Shown piece by piece: positions 45,504 to 57,392 of a DNA stretch of 60,000 nucleotides. Position 1 is the first letter of the stretch; each line of letters starts with the position of its first letter. Source of the DNA: Owenia fusiformis (Eukaryota; Annelida; Polychaeta; Sabellida; Oweniidae). The notes under the pieces are model-generated. The model did no database searches and was not told the DNA's origin. It worked only from the letters and a program-made list of their open reading frames with translations. Location of the stretch: NCBI GenBank assembly GCA_903813345.2, contig CAIIXF020000004.1, positions 10,674,196-10,734,195 on the forward strand, read 5' to 3'. A program made the translations under genes and the position numbers.

Positions 45504-45764
45504 GTGTGTGTATTCTTCTATACTTTGGTCCAAATTAAAAAACATCACGAACGGGTCCTACTGTATAAATACACTGATACAACAGACGACCCAATTATAC
45601 TTTCGGCGCAGAATTTCATTCAGACCAATAGCTCAACTGTGGATCATGCAGTTTCTTCTATCTTAGAACAAGCCATTCTCCTCTACTCTGTCCTAAACTC
45701 GTCTACAAACGACCGCAAAAAATTCTTTAATATTCTAATTATTTTCACTTCAGACATGGTTTGA
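45504..45764 (+). CDS. Unidentified coding-like open frame
   Basis: An 86-codon frame with balanced composition, including KKHHERVLLYKYTDTTDD, PIILSAQNFIQTNSSTVDHA and RKKFFNILIIFTSDM. The hydrophobic strand NILIIFTSD recalls the TDG strand of a vWFA fold, and an acceptor-like TTTTCACTTCAG lies near its end, but the strand is opposite to the vWFA gene. It could be an exon of another gene or chance. Confidence 0.25.
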   Translation: MCVFFYTLVQIKKHHERVLLYKYTDTTDDPIILSAQNFIQTNSSTVDHAVSSILEQAILLYSVLNSSTNDRKKFFNILIIFTSDMV

Positions 45765-46004
45765 CGATATGCCATAAAATCAAAGTTCAAGGTCAATACA
45801 TTATTTCGTGATAGGGGCAACGGCTTCCCAGAAGTAAACACGAGGAAAATTGAAAAGTCCAAATAAAGGACCCACGGTCCTGTGCTCACACAGGTTGGAA
45901 CCTTCAGAGGAATTTATATCCTGACTTTCAAACAAAAATATTGATTTGGATTTGTAGTCTCGAACTTTGAGAAACTTAGATAGCATAGTTGTGTGACCTA
46001 GTTT

Positions 46005-46062
46005 GATGACCTTTGACCTTGACCTTTTTGACCTTTCGAAGGTCACTGAAGGTCAAGTAAAG
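46005..46062. repeat. Clustered TGACCTT / AGGTCA half-sites
   Basis: TGACCTTTGACCTTGACC is followed by TTTTTGACCTTTCGAAGGTC, then ACTGAAGGTC and AAGTAAAGGTCAAA: seven half-sites in 55 bp, centred on TTTCGAAGGTC as an inverted repeat. The half-site is that of nuclear receptors, but such tracts are also part of common invertebrate repeats. No promoter is evident. Confidence 0.5.
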
Positions 46063-46676
46063 GTCAAATCCTAAAACTAATGTCAGATTTGAACTCCTGG
46101 CAACTTGTAGATGATTTTCAAAAAAAAGATTTGGTCAAATTGAAGCAAGTTGAAAAATAACTTATTTTTACTGTTTTTAGACGTCAAATATCTCAAAAAC
46201 AGTAAAAATTTGATGCTGACATATATTGAGAAATATGTAGGGAATGCTTAAATCTATTAATGATGTAATTTATTCCAGGAAATGATCAAGTATAAGGCTA
46301 ACTTTAAGAATCTTGTCAATCACAAAACCTGCCATTGACTTTATACATGAGAAAGTTTCCTGAAAATGACTAAGTCCTACTTTTTTTCAAATTTTATAGA
46401 GTAAACACCAAAAACCGTAATTCCAAGAGCTTTGAAATCTTCAGAGGACATAAGTTGCATATACACCAACTACTAAAAGTTATTTGAAAGTTCCACTTCA
46501 ACAAAGTGTCTAGTATTTACAGAAAATTTGACTTTTTGACGTCAAAATCCGCAATTTCTCGGAAACCGGGCGAACTTGGGAAATGGCGATGATAGGTCAA
46601 ATAGGCATTATGGATATGCATAAAATTAATGTGGATATGACTCAATCCGAATAGCAGTTTTAATTTGTGCGGCCAA

Positions 46677-46880
46677 TGTTGACGGACGGACGGACGGAAG
46701 GAAATAACATGGGGTATCTGGCGCGTGCCACGCGCCTTTTACCCCATAATGGGGTATTAGGCGCGTGGACATGGGGTATCTGGCGCGTGGATGGGATATT
46801 TTGTACTTTTTGTCCGTCCATTTTTCAGAATGGGGTATTTGGATCTCGTGAGGGGTAACAGAGGACGGACGGCTCATTTT
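46677..46880. repeat. GGACGGAC / GGCGCGTG inverted repeat patch
   Basis: (GGAC)4 at 46682-46697 and GAGGACGGACGG at 46860 flank three TGGGGTAT(C/T)(T/A)GGCGCGTGG phrases, one in a perfect palindrome GGCGCGTGCCACGCGCC, and ATGGGGTATTTGG. GC content is far above the surroundings. Overlapping open frames on both strands here are by-products. Confidence 0.5.
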
Positions 46881-47355
46881 CGGATTTTACCGCGTATTCG
46901 TTCCATTAGGCAATTAAGTTAGAAAATTAACGAATTTAACGTATTTTTACGAAAAATAGCGCTAGTTTTATTATATCATGCAATTCTCAACTTTTAAAGG
47001 GCTTTTATCGTTTAATAATGTAGATATTTCGAAAGCCATCTTATTTTCAATGATACCTAATAGGAGACTGCAGATCGACATTAGCAGGAGGTGGTGTACT
47101 TTTGCCAGACAATCGAATTTAAAGATAATTATTATTTTGTTGAATCTAAAATAAGAGATACATGTAAGTCTAACTTGCTCCAACAACTAAAAGCATTCAT
47201 TAGGTTCATTATTACGGCGTCACAATAATTACTAAAATACATTAACGTCGTGTTAAAAGACGATTCTGTTCTAATTCTGTTCAACTTAATATGTGAAATA
47301 AAATATTTCAGTGAACTGAAAAATGAAATATGCAAAATATATGCTCTGAAATTGC

Positions 47356-47466
47356 TCAGAATGCATCAAATGATGTTTGATTTTCGAAATTTTCTGGAAC
47401 CAGAGACCCCACTATTTTGCGCTCGTTCCTGGCTAACTCGACGCGGTTCACTTCACTCATAGCCAT
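47356..47466 (-). CDS. Small ATG-led open frame, possible first exon
   Basis: Minus-strand ATAATGGCTATGAGTGAAG opens MAMSEVNRVELARNERKIVG and then SLVPENFENQTSFDAF before TGA, 36 codons with charged, protein-like composition in a GC-richer island. A C-rich stretch lies just upstream. It could be a small protein or a first exon, since it lies on the same strand 2.4 kb upstream of the vWFA exons. No convincing donor was seen, and it has no signal peptide. Confidence 0.3.
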   Translation of the reverse strand: MAMSEVNRVELARNERKIVGSLVPENFENQTSFDAF

Positions 47467-47469
47467 TAT

Positions 47470-48280
47470 CAAGCACCCCTCCCCCAACATAAAATCCTTT
47501 AAGATAAGCTGTGATGCAAAAGGACTTCTCCTAGGGGAACAAATTAATACTAACAGTAACTATAAAGCTTCCTTGAGGAGACAAAATTAGAAATGTTTTT
47601 CGTTTAAGAGATAAAATCATACAAGACATACACTTACATAAGGTGACGTTTTACTAAGGGCAAATAAAAAGATACTAAAGTGTTCGGAGGTTACAAATAT
47701 TTACTAGCTTTAGAAATCATATCTCCAGGGGGAGTAACTAGAAATGTTTACCCTGAAGGGTACATACAGTATTAAAACCTCGTACCAGAAAGGTTTCTCT
47801 CAACAATAAACACAGTATGGCTAGATACTTCCTTGGTCACATTTGCACATCAAATCACAACTTGAAGGCATTAGGGGGAAGAGTTGCCAATATTAGAGAT
47901 TTAAAATGTATACAGGGAATGGCCTTTCAGAGGGAGACAAGTGAAGCTAGATATCTGCTCAGGGAGATAAACTGATAGACTAATTACTAGACTAATAGTA
48001 GATTGATTCCTCCTTATAGTCTATCAAGGAGTACTACTGTACTTATAAGTGACTACACCATAAGATTTTTTTTAAAGTTCACAAAAACACAAACTGAAAT
48101 AAATTAGATGATTGGGTAAAATGCATATTTTTATTTGTTCAAGTTTCACATTTCATTACAAATAACAATTCAACATTTGTAACAATTTCAAAACATTTAG
48201 TATTTTTATACAGTATAGCTAAAAGATATTCACTGAGATGTTAACCAAATATTGGCAAGATTAGAAAATCTAAATCCCTA
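47470..48280. other. No gene recognised
   Basis: Non-coding stretch with many short G/A-rich phrases (CTTGAGGAGACAAAATTAG, TCCAGGGGGAGTAACTAG, CTCAGGGAGATAAACTGATAG) that may be a very decayed tandem repeat. Confidence 0.4.
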
Positions 48281-48285
48281 ATCTA

Positions 48286-48804
48286 CAGGGTGGGCCAAAG
48301 AAAATTGGAACGTCTTTTCCATTCATTGTAAATTTATTGTTAGTCATGTATTATCTTCAATACATGTACTTGTAGGAAATTGAAAACAATTTATTGTCAA
48401 CACCTTGTGGAAAAATGAATATACAAGCTTAAAACATTTAATCATTCAATGCAAGGGTTTCCTGAACATGTCCTCCACCCACCTGAACAATCAGCCTGAG
48501 CAGTTTTTGACATACATGGCTTAAATGATAGGTTTTGGTACATTTTGTGCCAGTTTTGAAAAAACTGAGGTCAGTTAAGCTAAATAACCCAAGGAGGGCA
48601 TGTCTAGCTACTCCTAAAGATAACTACATATGTTTAATTGATGGACATTGTGTTGAGACTACATGTATTTCCAGCAGTGACGTCTCAAGCAGAGAAAATT
48701 GGAAACTTTCCATGACCATTAACTGATTTTTGTGTAATATTAAAGAAAATATTAAAGAAAATTGAGTAAATAGAAAAATGGTCCAATTTTATTGGCCCAC
48801 CCTG
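48286..48804. mobile_element. TA-flanked MITE, 519 bp
   Basis: CAGGGTGGGCCAAAGAAAAT at the left and AATTTTATTGGCCCACCCTG at the right are inverted repeats bordered by TA at 48284-48285 and 48805-48806. Tc1/mariner-like ends. The open frame inside (48535-48726) has no transposase features. Confidence 0.75.
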
Positions 48805-48809
48805 TAAAG

Positions 48810-51070
48810 TGATGAAATTATTAGAATACACTTTAATCTGGTCTTATACATGTATTGTTCTGATTGGATAGGAGGCTCGGTAAATACATTAATTGTGTTG
48901 AATATTCTGTATTGCCATACATGTAGCTCTGGTGAAAATAATATGGCGTCTCCTTTCGGAAATATTCTTTTTTAAAAAGCATATTTTTTGAAATCCACCA
49001 AATATTTTCCTTACTATAAAATATGTAAGCTTTACTCAAAATATCTAAATTGAACAAGGTGCAAACTGTATAAGAGAACAATCGATTTTTCAAGAAAGGT
49101 CTGAACAGAATTTATCAGAATTATAGTTCCATGAAAAAAATAAATCAGATGATTTGCTTTCATAAGATATTGTGATATGGTTCATTCCATTGATAGTGAA
49201 CATTGGTGTACTGGTGAAGTTCCAGCAATTTGATTTGTCCATAAAATAAAAATTGATTAATAAAAATGTATTTTTAAATTTTGCAGTGAATAACAGTCAT
49301 GGTATACCATCATACAGGGCAATACAAATATCTAAAAACACTTAATGAACCATTACTTGTATCTGAATCTAATTCACAGAACACTACACAAAGGTTAAAG
49401 GAAAGGATTTGAATAAGACTTGAGAAAGTACATGTATTTGTGAGCTTGGCCCAAGTGCCCAATCCTCTCCGACCTCCATGTAGCCCTGATGCTATCCCAA
49501 ATTGCGCACCGTTCATTTACTTTGAATTGAAAGCCCTCAATGACACATGCCCCAAAACTCCAGGCTAGTAAAAAAAAGCTGTACAGAAATAATTAAACAT
49601 GATGTTAGATGCATAGAACACCAGCAGAAAATAAAGTTATTGAAATTCCAATAAACAAACATTGAAAGGATCAAATTAAAATAATTGATTTGAATGTCAA
49701 TCAATGACACTCCAATTGCTAAGATTCCTGAGCTAGAATATTTGGAATGTATAGTACAGGTATCCCCAAATTATAGGAGTCTCATTAAAAGACTTTATAT
49801 CCATTTTAAGACACTTTCATTACTTGAACTTCACATATTTGGTAAATTACAGTATTCCTTAAGAATGTGTCCATTGCTTAATAATCATTACAATTATTAC
49901 ATTTGTCACTAGCATTAGCCTCCTAGTGCGAGGCAGTGTAGCCTCTTTTTCTTTGCATTTTAAAGGTTTCTGTACCATTCAGTTTTAAATTTGCCATATA
50001 TCCATCATTCAGCAGAAGCTATACTTGATTGTTTTGCAAGAAGTCTATTTCTGTTGGCTTATGTAATACAAAACAATGTTTTTTTCACTTGGCCCTACAC
50101 CAGACTGGATTTATTGGCCATATATCCAATACAGTATATTTGATGAATCAGCACTATGCTTGATTGTTCACCTGGTTCTACAGGTAGTTGTATAATAATT
50201 AGTTTTCTTTGAGCTAGATCTGTTGATTCATATATTTGTAGGTTCATATGGTCCCATATTTCCTGGTTCAACTCTTTGCTGACTTGTATATTCTTTTGTT
50301 AATATGGCTCTGTACCTTATTAACTTTGCTGAAAATAAAAAGTTTCATATTAATGTTTGCAGATGAGATAAGTCAGATTTAACACTCTAGTAGCTGAGCC
50401 CATTTTCTTGCAAAATGTTTAGTTGGAATTTGAGTTGATAAATGTTCGGTAGACATGTTCAAGTGTATCATGACAAGGGAGAATCAAGAAGAAGTCACTT
50501 CTATTTCATTTCTATTTTTAAAGTAGCCCCACATATGTAATTAACCTCTTTTTTTTTAAATAGCTTTTCATTGTCAAAAACTTTTTCACCTCAATTTGAA
50601 AATAATTTATTTAATTTTTCATAACAAAATTACAACATTATACAGACTTTTGACAACCCAGGGGATGTATAATGGCCCATAATTAATTTTACAATATAAA
50701 TGAACAATTGTGAGCATTCAAAGTGGTACATACATATTCTATACAATGGTATAATGCAATATAATGGTTTATTTCTAAAATCCTCATAAATGGAATTCCA
50801 TATATCCAAACCATGAACCTAATATAATTTATTGAAGACATTTCCAAATTCACACTTCAACTGATATTGTTTCCCAGTGTTCATTAAATAAACAATTTGG
50901 GCATGGTTTCAGTTCATATATATAATATTTAGTAGAAATGATCATCTTACTGTAAAACACCAAAGTGGTAAGAAATAGTTTTTATTATTTAATATAGTGA
51001 TACCCCCATCAAATTCCAAAATGAAGGATTTTTTTAAATGTCGATGTGCAATGGCAGAGCTATATGACAT
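48810..51070. other. No gene recognised
   Basis: AT-rich intron-like or intergenic DNA. Open frames are short and unfamiliar. Confidence 0.4.
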
Positions 51071-51075
51071 TATCA

Positions 51076-51150
51076 TATTTGTTTGAAATTCCCTGAGATT
51101 TGGGTCATATCATATTTGTTTGAAATTCCCTGAGATTTGGGTCATTTGTG
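51076..51150 (+). repeat. Tandem duplication of 39 bp
   Basis: CATATTTGTTTGAAATTCCC followed by TGAGATTTGGGTCAT is present twice in immediate succession and without visible differences. Confidence 0.75.
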
Positions 51151-51384
51151 CTATACATTGGGAGCATTCTTTTTTTTTAATCAGAAGTGCTCCCTAATTT
51201 TGTGTGCCCCGTCACATATTTTTGTATCACTGTGCTTTATTAAACATTTTGTAGGTATTTCCGTCCATCTATGTTTAGCTTAGATTGTCTAATAAATCTT
51301 GAACACAAAATATATATGCAATGATGGTAAGAAATATTTTTTATGAATTTGTGATATAAAACGGATGCTTTATTTGTTATTTTA

Positions 51385-53880
51385 AAGTAAGTGCCCCCTA
51401 ACCCTTCATGGTTAACTATCTGTGAGGTTAACCTACCATCAGGACCTATATGATTGACTCTCAGGGAGAGAAACTACCCTTGGGACACTATCAGTGAGGT
51501 TGACCTACCCTCAGGGGCTATATGATTGACTCTCAAGGAGAGGAACTACCCTCAGGACCTTCATGGTTAACTATCAGTGAGGTTGACCTACCCTCAGGAC
51601 CTATATGATTGACTCTGAGGGAGAGAAACTACCCTTGGGACACTATCAGTGAGGTTGACCTACCCTCAGGACCTATATGATTGACTCTCAAGGAGAGGAA
51701 CTACCCTCAGGACCTTTATGGTTACTGTCAGTGAGGTTGACCTACCCCCAGGACCTATATGATTGACTCTTGGTGAGAGGAACTACCCTTGGGACCTTTA
51801 TGGTTATTGTCAGTGAGGTTGACCTACCCTCGGGACCTATATGATTGACTCTCAAAGAGAGGAACTACCCTCAGGACCTTCATGGTTATTGTCAGTGAGG
51901 TTGACCTACCCTCAGGACATTCATGGTTAACTATCAATGAGGTTGACCTACCCTCAGGACCTATATGATTGACTCTCAAGAAGAGGAACTACCCTCAGGA
52001 CCTTCATGGTTATTGTCAGTGAGGTTGACCTACCCTCAGGACATTCATGGTTAACTATCAATGAGGTTGACCTACCCTAAGGACCTATATGATTGACTCT
52101 CAAGAAGAGGAACTACCCTCAGGACCTTCATTGTTATTGTCAGTGAGGTTGACCTACCCTCAGGGCATTCGTGGTTAACTATCAATGAGGTTGACACACC
52201 CTGAGGACCTATATGGCTGACTCTCAAGAAGAGGAACTACCTCAGGACCTTCATGGTTATTGTCAGTGAGGTTGACCTACCCTCAGGACCTTCATGGTTA
52301 ACTATCAGTGAGGTTGACCTACCCTTAAGACCTATATGATTGACTCTCAGGGAGAGAAACTACCCTTGGGACATTATCAGTGAGGTTGACCTACCCTCAG
52401 GACCTATATGATTGACTCTTGGGGAGAGAAACTACCCTCAGGACTTTCATGGTTAACTATCAGTGAGGTTGACCTACCCTTAAGACCTATATGATTGGCT
52501 CTCAGGGAGAGAAACTACCCTTGGGACATTATCAGTGAGGTTGACGTACCCTTAAGACCTATATGATTGACTCTTGGTGAGAGGAACTACCCTTGGGACC
52601 TTTATGGTTATTTTCAGTGAGGTTGACCTACCCTTAAGACCTATATGATTGACTCTTGGTGAGAGGAACTACCCTTGGGACCTTTATGGTTATTTTCAGT
52701 GAGGTTGACCTACCCATAGAACCTATATGATTGACTCTCAAGAAGAGGAACTACCCTCAGGATCTTCATGGTTATTGTCAGTGAGGTTGACCTACCCTCA
52801 GGACATCCATGGTTAACTATTAATGAAGTTGACCTACCCCCAGGACCTATATGATTGACTCTCAAGTAGAGGAACTACCCTCAGGCCCTTTATGGTTACT
52901 GTCAGTGAGGTTGACCTACCCTCAGGACCTATATGATTGATTCTTGGTGAGAGGAACTACCCTTGGGACCTTTATGGTATTGTCAGTGAAGTTGACCTAC
53001 ACTCGGGATATATAAGACTGACTCTCAAGGAGAGAAACTACCCTCAGGACCTTCATGGTTAACTATCAGTGAGGTGGACCTACCCTCAGGACCTATATGA
53101 TTGACTCTTGGTGAGAGGAACTACCCTTGGGACCTTTATGGTTATTTTCAGTGAGGTTGACCTACCCATAGAACCTATATGATTGACTCTCAAGAAGAGG
53201 AACTACCCTCAGGATCTTCATGGTTATTGTCAGTGAGGTTGACCTACCCTCAGGACATCCATGGTTAACTATTAATGAAGTTGACCTACCCCCAGGACCT
53301 ATATGATTGACTCTCAAGTAGAGGAACTACCCTCAGGCCCTTTATGGTTACTGTCAGTGAGGTTGACCTACCCTCAGGACCTATATGATTGATTCTTGGT
53401 GAGAGGAACTACCCTTGGGACCTTTATGGTATTGTCAGTGAAGTTGACCTACACTCGGGATATATAAGACTGACTCTCAAGGAGAGAAACTACCCTCAGG
53501 ACCTTCATGGTTAACTATCAGTGAGGTTGACCTACCCTCAGGACCTATATGATTGACTCTCAAGAAGAGGAACTACCCTCAGGACCTTCATGGTTATTGT
53601 CAGTGAGGTTGACCTACCCTCAGGACCTTCATGGTTAACTATCAGTGAGGTTGACGTACCCTTAAGACCTATATGATTGACTCTCAGGGAGAGAAACTAC
53701 CCTTGGGACATTATCAGTGAGGTTGACCTACCCTCAGGACCTAAATGATTGACTCTTTGGGAGAGAAACTACTATCTGGACCTTCATGGTTACTGTCAGT
53801 GAAGTTGACCTACCCTCAAGACCTATATGGTTGACTCTTGGTGAGAGGAACTACCCTTGGGACCTTTATGGTTATTTTCA
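51385..53880. repeat. 2.5-kb minisatellite, ~70-85-bp units
   Basis: About thirty units are built from three blocks: CAGTGAGGTTGACCTACCCT, GACCTATATGATTGACTCTC and GAGAGGAACTACCCTCAGGA, often with a fourth, CCTTCATGGTTAACTAT. Loss or gain of the fourth block explains the two unit lengths. A 452-bp stretch beginning about 52650 is repeated almost exactly from about 53102 (landmark CTACCCATAGAACC at 52711 and 53163), a recent higher-order duplication. Stops occur in every frame. Confidence 0.85.
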
Positions 53881-53883
53881 GAT

Positions 53884-54325
53884 TTGTTCATTTTTCTACC
53901 AGAAATTGCTTGCTCCCCCTCCGTCCCATTTTCACGATCACCGGGTGTGAACAAGTTCCAGTCATTAATAATTCTTTGACTGAAGGAGTTTTTCCTCATG
54001 TCAAGTCTAAGACATTGTTTATATAGTTTCTTTGGATGACCCCTGGTGGTGGATTAATTCTCAATAAAGAAAGAACTGGATTCAATTCTAACATAGGCTA
54101 GTCATTGAAAATTTTGTAAACTTCAATCATATCACCTCTCCTTCTGTATTTCAGGGAGAATAAATTGAGTTTCCTAAGTCGTTCTGGATAACTCAAGTCT
54201 TTAATTGAATTATCATGTTTAGTAGCTTTACATTGGACTCTCTCTATTTTGATACTGTCCAATACATATCTTGGATGCCATATGATATTTCCATATTCTA
54301 TTAATGGTCTTATAAGTGTTTATAG
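53884..54325 (-). pseudogene. LINE (CR1/L2-like) reverse transcriptase C-terminal relic
   Basis: On the minus strand the frame reads RPLIEYGNIIWHP, IERVQCKATKH, IKDLSYPERLRKLNLFSLKY and RRRGDMIEVYKIFND before TAG. These are the well-known terminal blocks of CR1/L2-type and related LINE reverse transcriptases (EYG..W.P, I..VQ..ATK, L.Y..RL..L.L..L..RR.R.D.I..YKI). After the stop and a shift the tail motif KNSFSQRIINDWN is still readable at about 53958-53996. It is 5'-truncated and broken. It interrupts minisatellite DNA. Confidence 0.85.
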
Positions 54326-54329
54326 CACT

Positions 54330-54830
54330 AAAATAATCATGGAACCTATTTTATGCATTGTAGTTCGTTATGAAGTGAGATACATTGATTACTGCTTCAA
54401 ACACGTTTTGCAGAGAAACTTAGTTGAAATTTTGCCATAATCCATACAGAATATTCCATTATTTCCTCTTCTGGTGTCTGTAATTGCATTATATGCCATT
54501 TAAAATGTCAGTTAAGTTAAGTTATAGAAGAACAACATTATTATTGCCCATTTCATGATAACTTTAGCCTTAAATTAAAGGCATTGTCTCAAAATGACTT
54601 GAAAATGAGTAAAGATTCAACTATTTGATGCAGACTTTACTACATTGTTTAGACTACATTACCGATACCTGTCATAATGGTAAAAGACACCCAATAATAT
54701 TGTTACAGTTACAGGCTCAGCAAATTGTTTTGACAACTTGATATAAAGAAATCTGTCTCAATTAATAAGTCAAGTTATAAAAATGGCCTGGTAGCACTTG
54801 ACTGAGGATTATTTACAGAAGAAATGGTAC
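54330..54830. other. No gene recognised
   Basis: AT-rich sequence between the LINE relic and the second minisatellite. Confidence 0.4.
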
Positions 54831-54854
54831 TCTTCAATGAGATACTCAAAATAT

Positions 54855-55540
54855 CTTATTCACTATCAGTGAGGTTACCTACCTACAAGACCTACCTAAT
54901 TCACTATCAGTGATGTCCCTGAGATGACCTATAGGCAGACCTACCTTAGAATGTTTTAGTGAGGTGACCTATTCCAAAAACCTACATAATTCACAGTGAG
55001 GTGAGCTTCCCAGAATATCTACCTGAGATAAAATATGTGTACCTCCAAGACCTAACGTATTCCCTATCAGTGAGGTGAGCTATCCAAAGAAATCTACATT
55101 GATCACCAATAGTGAGGTGGGCTATTAAGAAGACCCACCATTTTTACTTTCAATGTGGTCAGCTATCTATAAAACATACCATATTCATTATCAGTGAGAT
55201 GAGTTACATTTACAAAATATACATCACCATATCAGTGAGCTGAGTTACCAAGAAAACCTACCTTAATCACCATCAGTGAGGTGAGTTACCAAGAAGGCTA
55301 ACATTTTTCCCTATCAATTAGGTAAACTACCAACAAGATCTACCTTAGTCACTTTCAGTGAGGTGAGCTTCCAAGAAGGCCAATATTATTCACTACCAAT
55401 GGGGTTAGCTACAAGAACCTACAAGAGCTTTCTTATTTACTATCAGTAAGGAGAGTTACCTACCAGTCCTATCATAGTCATTATCAGTGAGGGTAGCTAC
55501 CTAAAAGACCTACCTTAATCATTATCTTTGAGGTGAACTA
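54855..55540. repeat. Diverged minisatellite related to 51385-53880
   Basis: About twelve degenerate units of 55-65 bp centre on CTATCAGTGAGGTGAGCTACC, followed by AAGA...CCTAC and TTATTCAC. The CAGTGAGGT core equals that of the larger array, so both arose from one ancestor; this one is older. It begins directly after the exon copy at 55542-55618 (reading the minus strand). Confidence 0.7.
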
Positions 55541-55541
55541 C

Positions 55542-55618
55542 CTCCAAGACCAGTAGCTCATATCTGTGGAGGTATGTGTTAGGGTCATCAATAACTTTGC
55601 TTGAGAATCCAGGTCTAC
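55542..55618 (-). CDS. Duplicate of the 58.4-kb exon (ubiquitin-like?), shorter copy
   Basis: TTTTCTTTGCAG precedes two bases and 25 codons (RPGFSSKVIDDPNTYLHRYE then LLVLE) up to GAG|GTAGTTC. The first 60 nt are clearly homologous to the exon at 58428-58555 (KV(L/I)(E/D)DPNT(F/Y)L.R, same acceptor, same phases 1 in and 0 out). After that it diverges. It may be an alternative or dead exon of the same gene. Confidence 0.45.
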
Positions 55619-55624
55619 CTGCAA

Positions 55625-56400
55625 AGAAAAGTGCACCTAATATTCTAGTCTACAGAATACATTATTCCCTTTCAGTATTATGCAACATTATGTGGGTGAC
55701 ATTATTTGTTTGCTACCATTTGTTTCACCCTGGACAATTTCATTTACTGTTTTCATTTAGGTGACTATGTTTGTCCTAATTTCAAATTATGATGTAAATT
55801 GTAACAGAAATATTATATTGCACTCACTGGCTATAAAACACTACATCAATCCAAATTGTTAATTATGAAGTATATCTTTTTCAAAAATCTGATATCTTAT
55901 AATGCAAATATGGCCTCATAATGGAGGTATTGTCAATAATTAACATACCAATTACCTCATTTCAAAGGGCAACAAAGTGTCATTAGTATCACCATGGGCA
56001 TGTGAACATTAAATGCTCATATGGGCAATTTCTATGGAAACTGAGTAATTTGTTTTAAATTTAGCTTTTTTAGGAAGACTTGGAGCATGATTTTTTTACC
56101 AAGAAATATTAATTATTTTGCATTGTTTTTAACTTAATAAACTACCCCCTGCATTGGCTAAATCAATAATTCTTTTTGCAGGAATTACGTTCAAAACCAG
56201 TTCGGATCAAATACAAGGTTATTGAAAATGACACACACAAATGTCCTATACTCCAAAAGATCATTTTTCTATATTTTAACTTTTACATTGTTTAAAACAA
56301 GACTTTTTAAAATATCCAGGATAGCCTTCATACTGATGAAAATATATGTTATTTCAAAGGACCAGGTTTAGTATGGAAAATGATTTTAGATGGTCACATC
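55625..56400. other. Intron between the two homologous exons
   Basis: No further exon or repeat recognised. Confidence 0.35.
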
Positions 56401-56402
56401 TT

Positions 56403-56865
56403 TCATTTTGAGTACTTTCTAGGAGTAATTTTAAATATGACATTTTCCTATTAACACAATATGTTATCTTTCAAGTAAATTCTCAAAGATAATAAAAAAT
56501 ATCAATCAAACCATTCCAAAAATTATGAATAGGGACCCCATGTCAACATTTCTTCACAAAATGTTGAACCTATCTACTCCAAAGAGTATCTTCTTTTCAA
56601 ATGTTTATTGCAAGAAAAGATTATCAATCGAACAAGGGGTCTAAAACTTCTACAGAAATAAAATGGATTGAAAGGCTAGTTTTGGAGATATCAATTTTCA
56701 ATGACCAAAATTATGCTGAAAACAATGGATAGCATGAGTTTTCCCTATAGAAAATAAGATTGGATTTGAGGTTTTCACTTTATCACATTTCAATCCCAAT
56801 CCCCTTTTCAGAAGTTGTAAATACAGTTGTAAAGAAACTTCTGAACATAGATTTTTTACTTGTCC
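56403..56865. repeat. 700-bp TIR element, copy 2, truncated
   Basis: It shares with 41642-42338 the words GAGTACTTTCT, AAATATCAATCAAAC.ATTC, CAACAAGGGGTCTAAAAC-type sequence, GACCAAAAT.ATG.TGAAAACAATGGATA and CATGAGTTTTCCCTAT. It has lost the right arm after about 56860. Confidence 0.6.
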
Positions 56866-57392
56866 AAGGCTCAATGAGGGAAAGTGAACGTTTATGATTG
56901 TACATGTATTAAGAATAGACTACCACTTTATAATTATTTCAAGACATGTATTCCTGATAATGGTCTAAAATGGGTGCTGGGGGATGTGGCCTATGCCATC
57001 TTGGGTCAAGAATTAGGTAATATTTTCGATTCACTATATTATATTCAAATCATTCTATTAATGTCACATTGTGATATATCAATATAAACCGTATTCCAAA
57101 AAATTACTTTGAGACACTTTGAATCCAAAATAACTTCACCAATAGCTTATCAAAACCGTTTGATATGTGTTGTTAAGACATATAAATCATTTACATGTAT
57201 ATATACAGGTCATTTTTTGATTCTAGTGAAACTAATGAATCTGATCAATTTCACAGTAGAGTAAAAATTTATATAAAGTATCATAGGGAATAACAAGCTA
57301 TGCACTTATTCAGGTCTTTCTGCTAATAGTCAAGTTTCATAGGAGCTTTCTCTATAAATCTTTATTTAAATGGTTTATCAATGTCATTACTA

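Noticed and set aside
51385-53880. Regular repeats that could suggest a CRISPR array or a repeat protein
   Set aside because: There are no unique spacers of constant length, the sequence is eukaryotic, and every frame is closed within a few units.
56884-57087. Plus-strand open frame with NGLKWVLGDVAYAILGQEL
   Set aside because: A short protein-like piece ending near a weak donor. No family recognised and no neighbouring exon on the plus strand.
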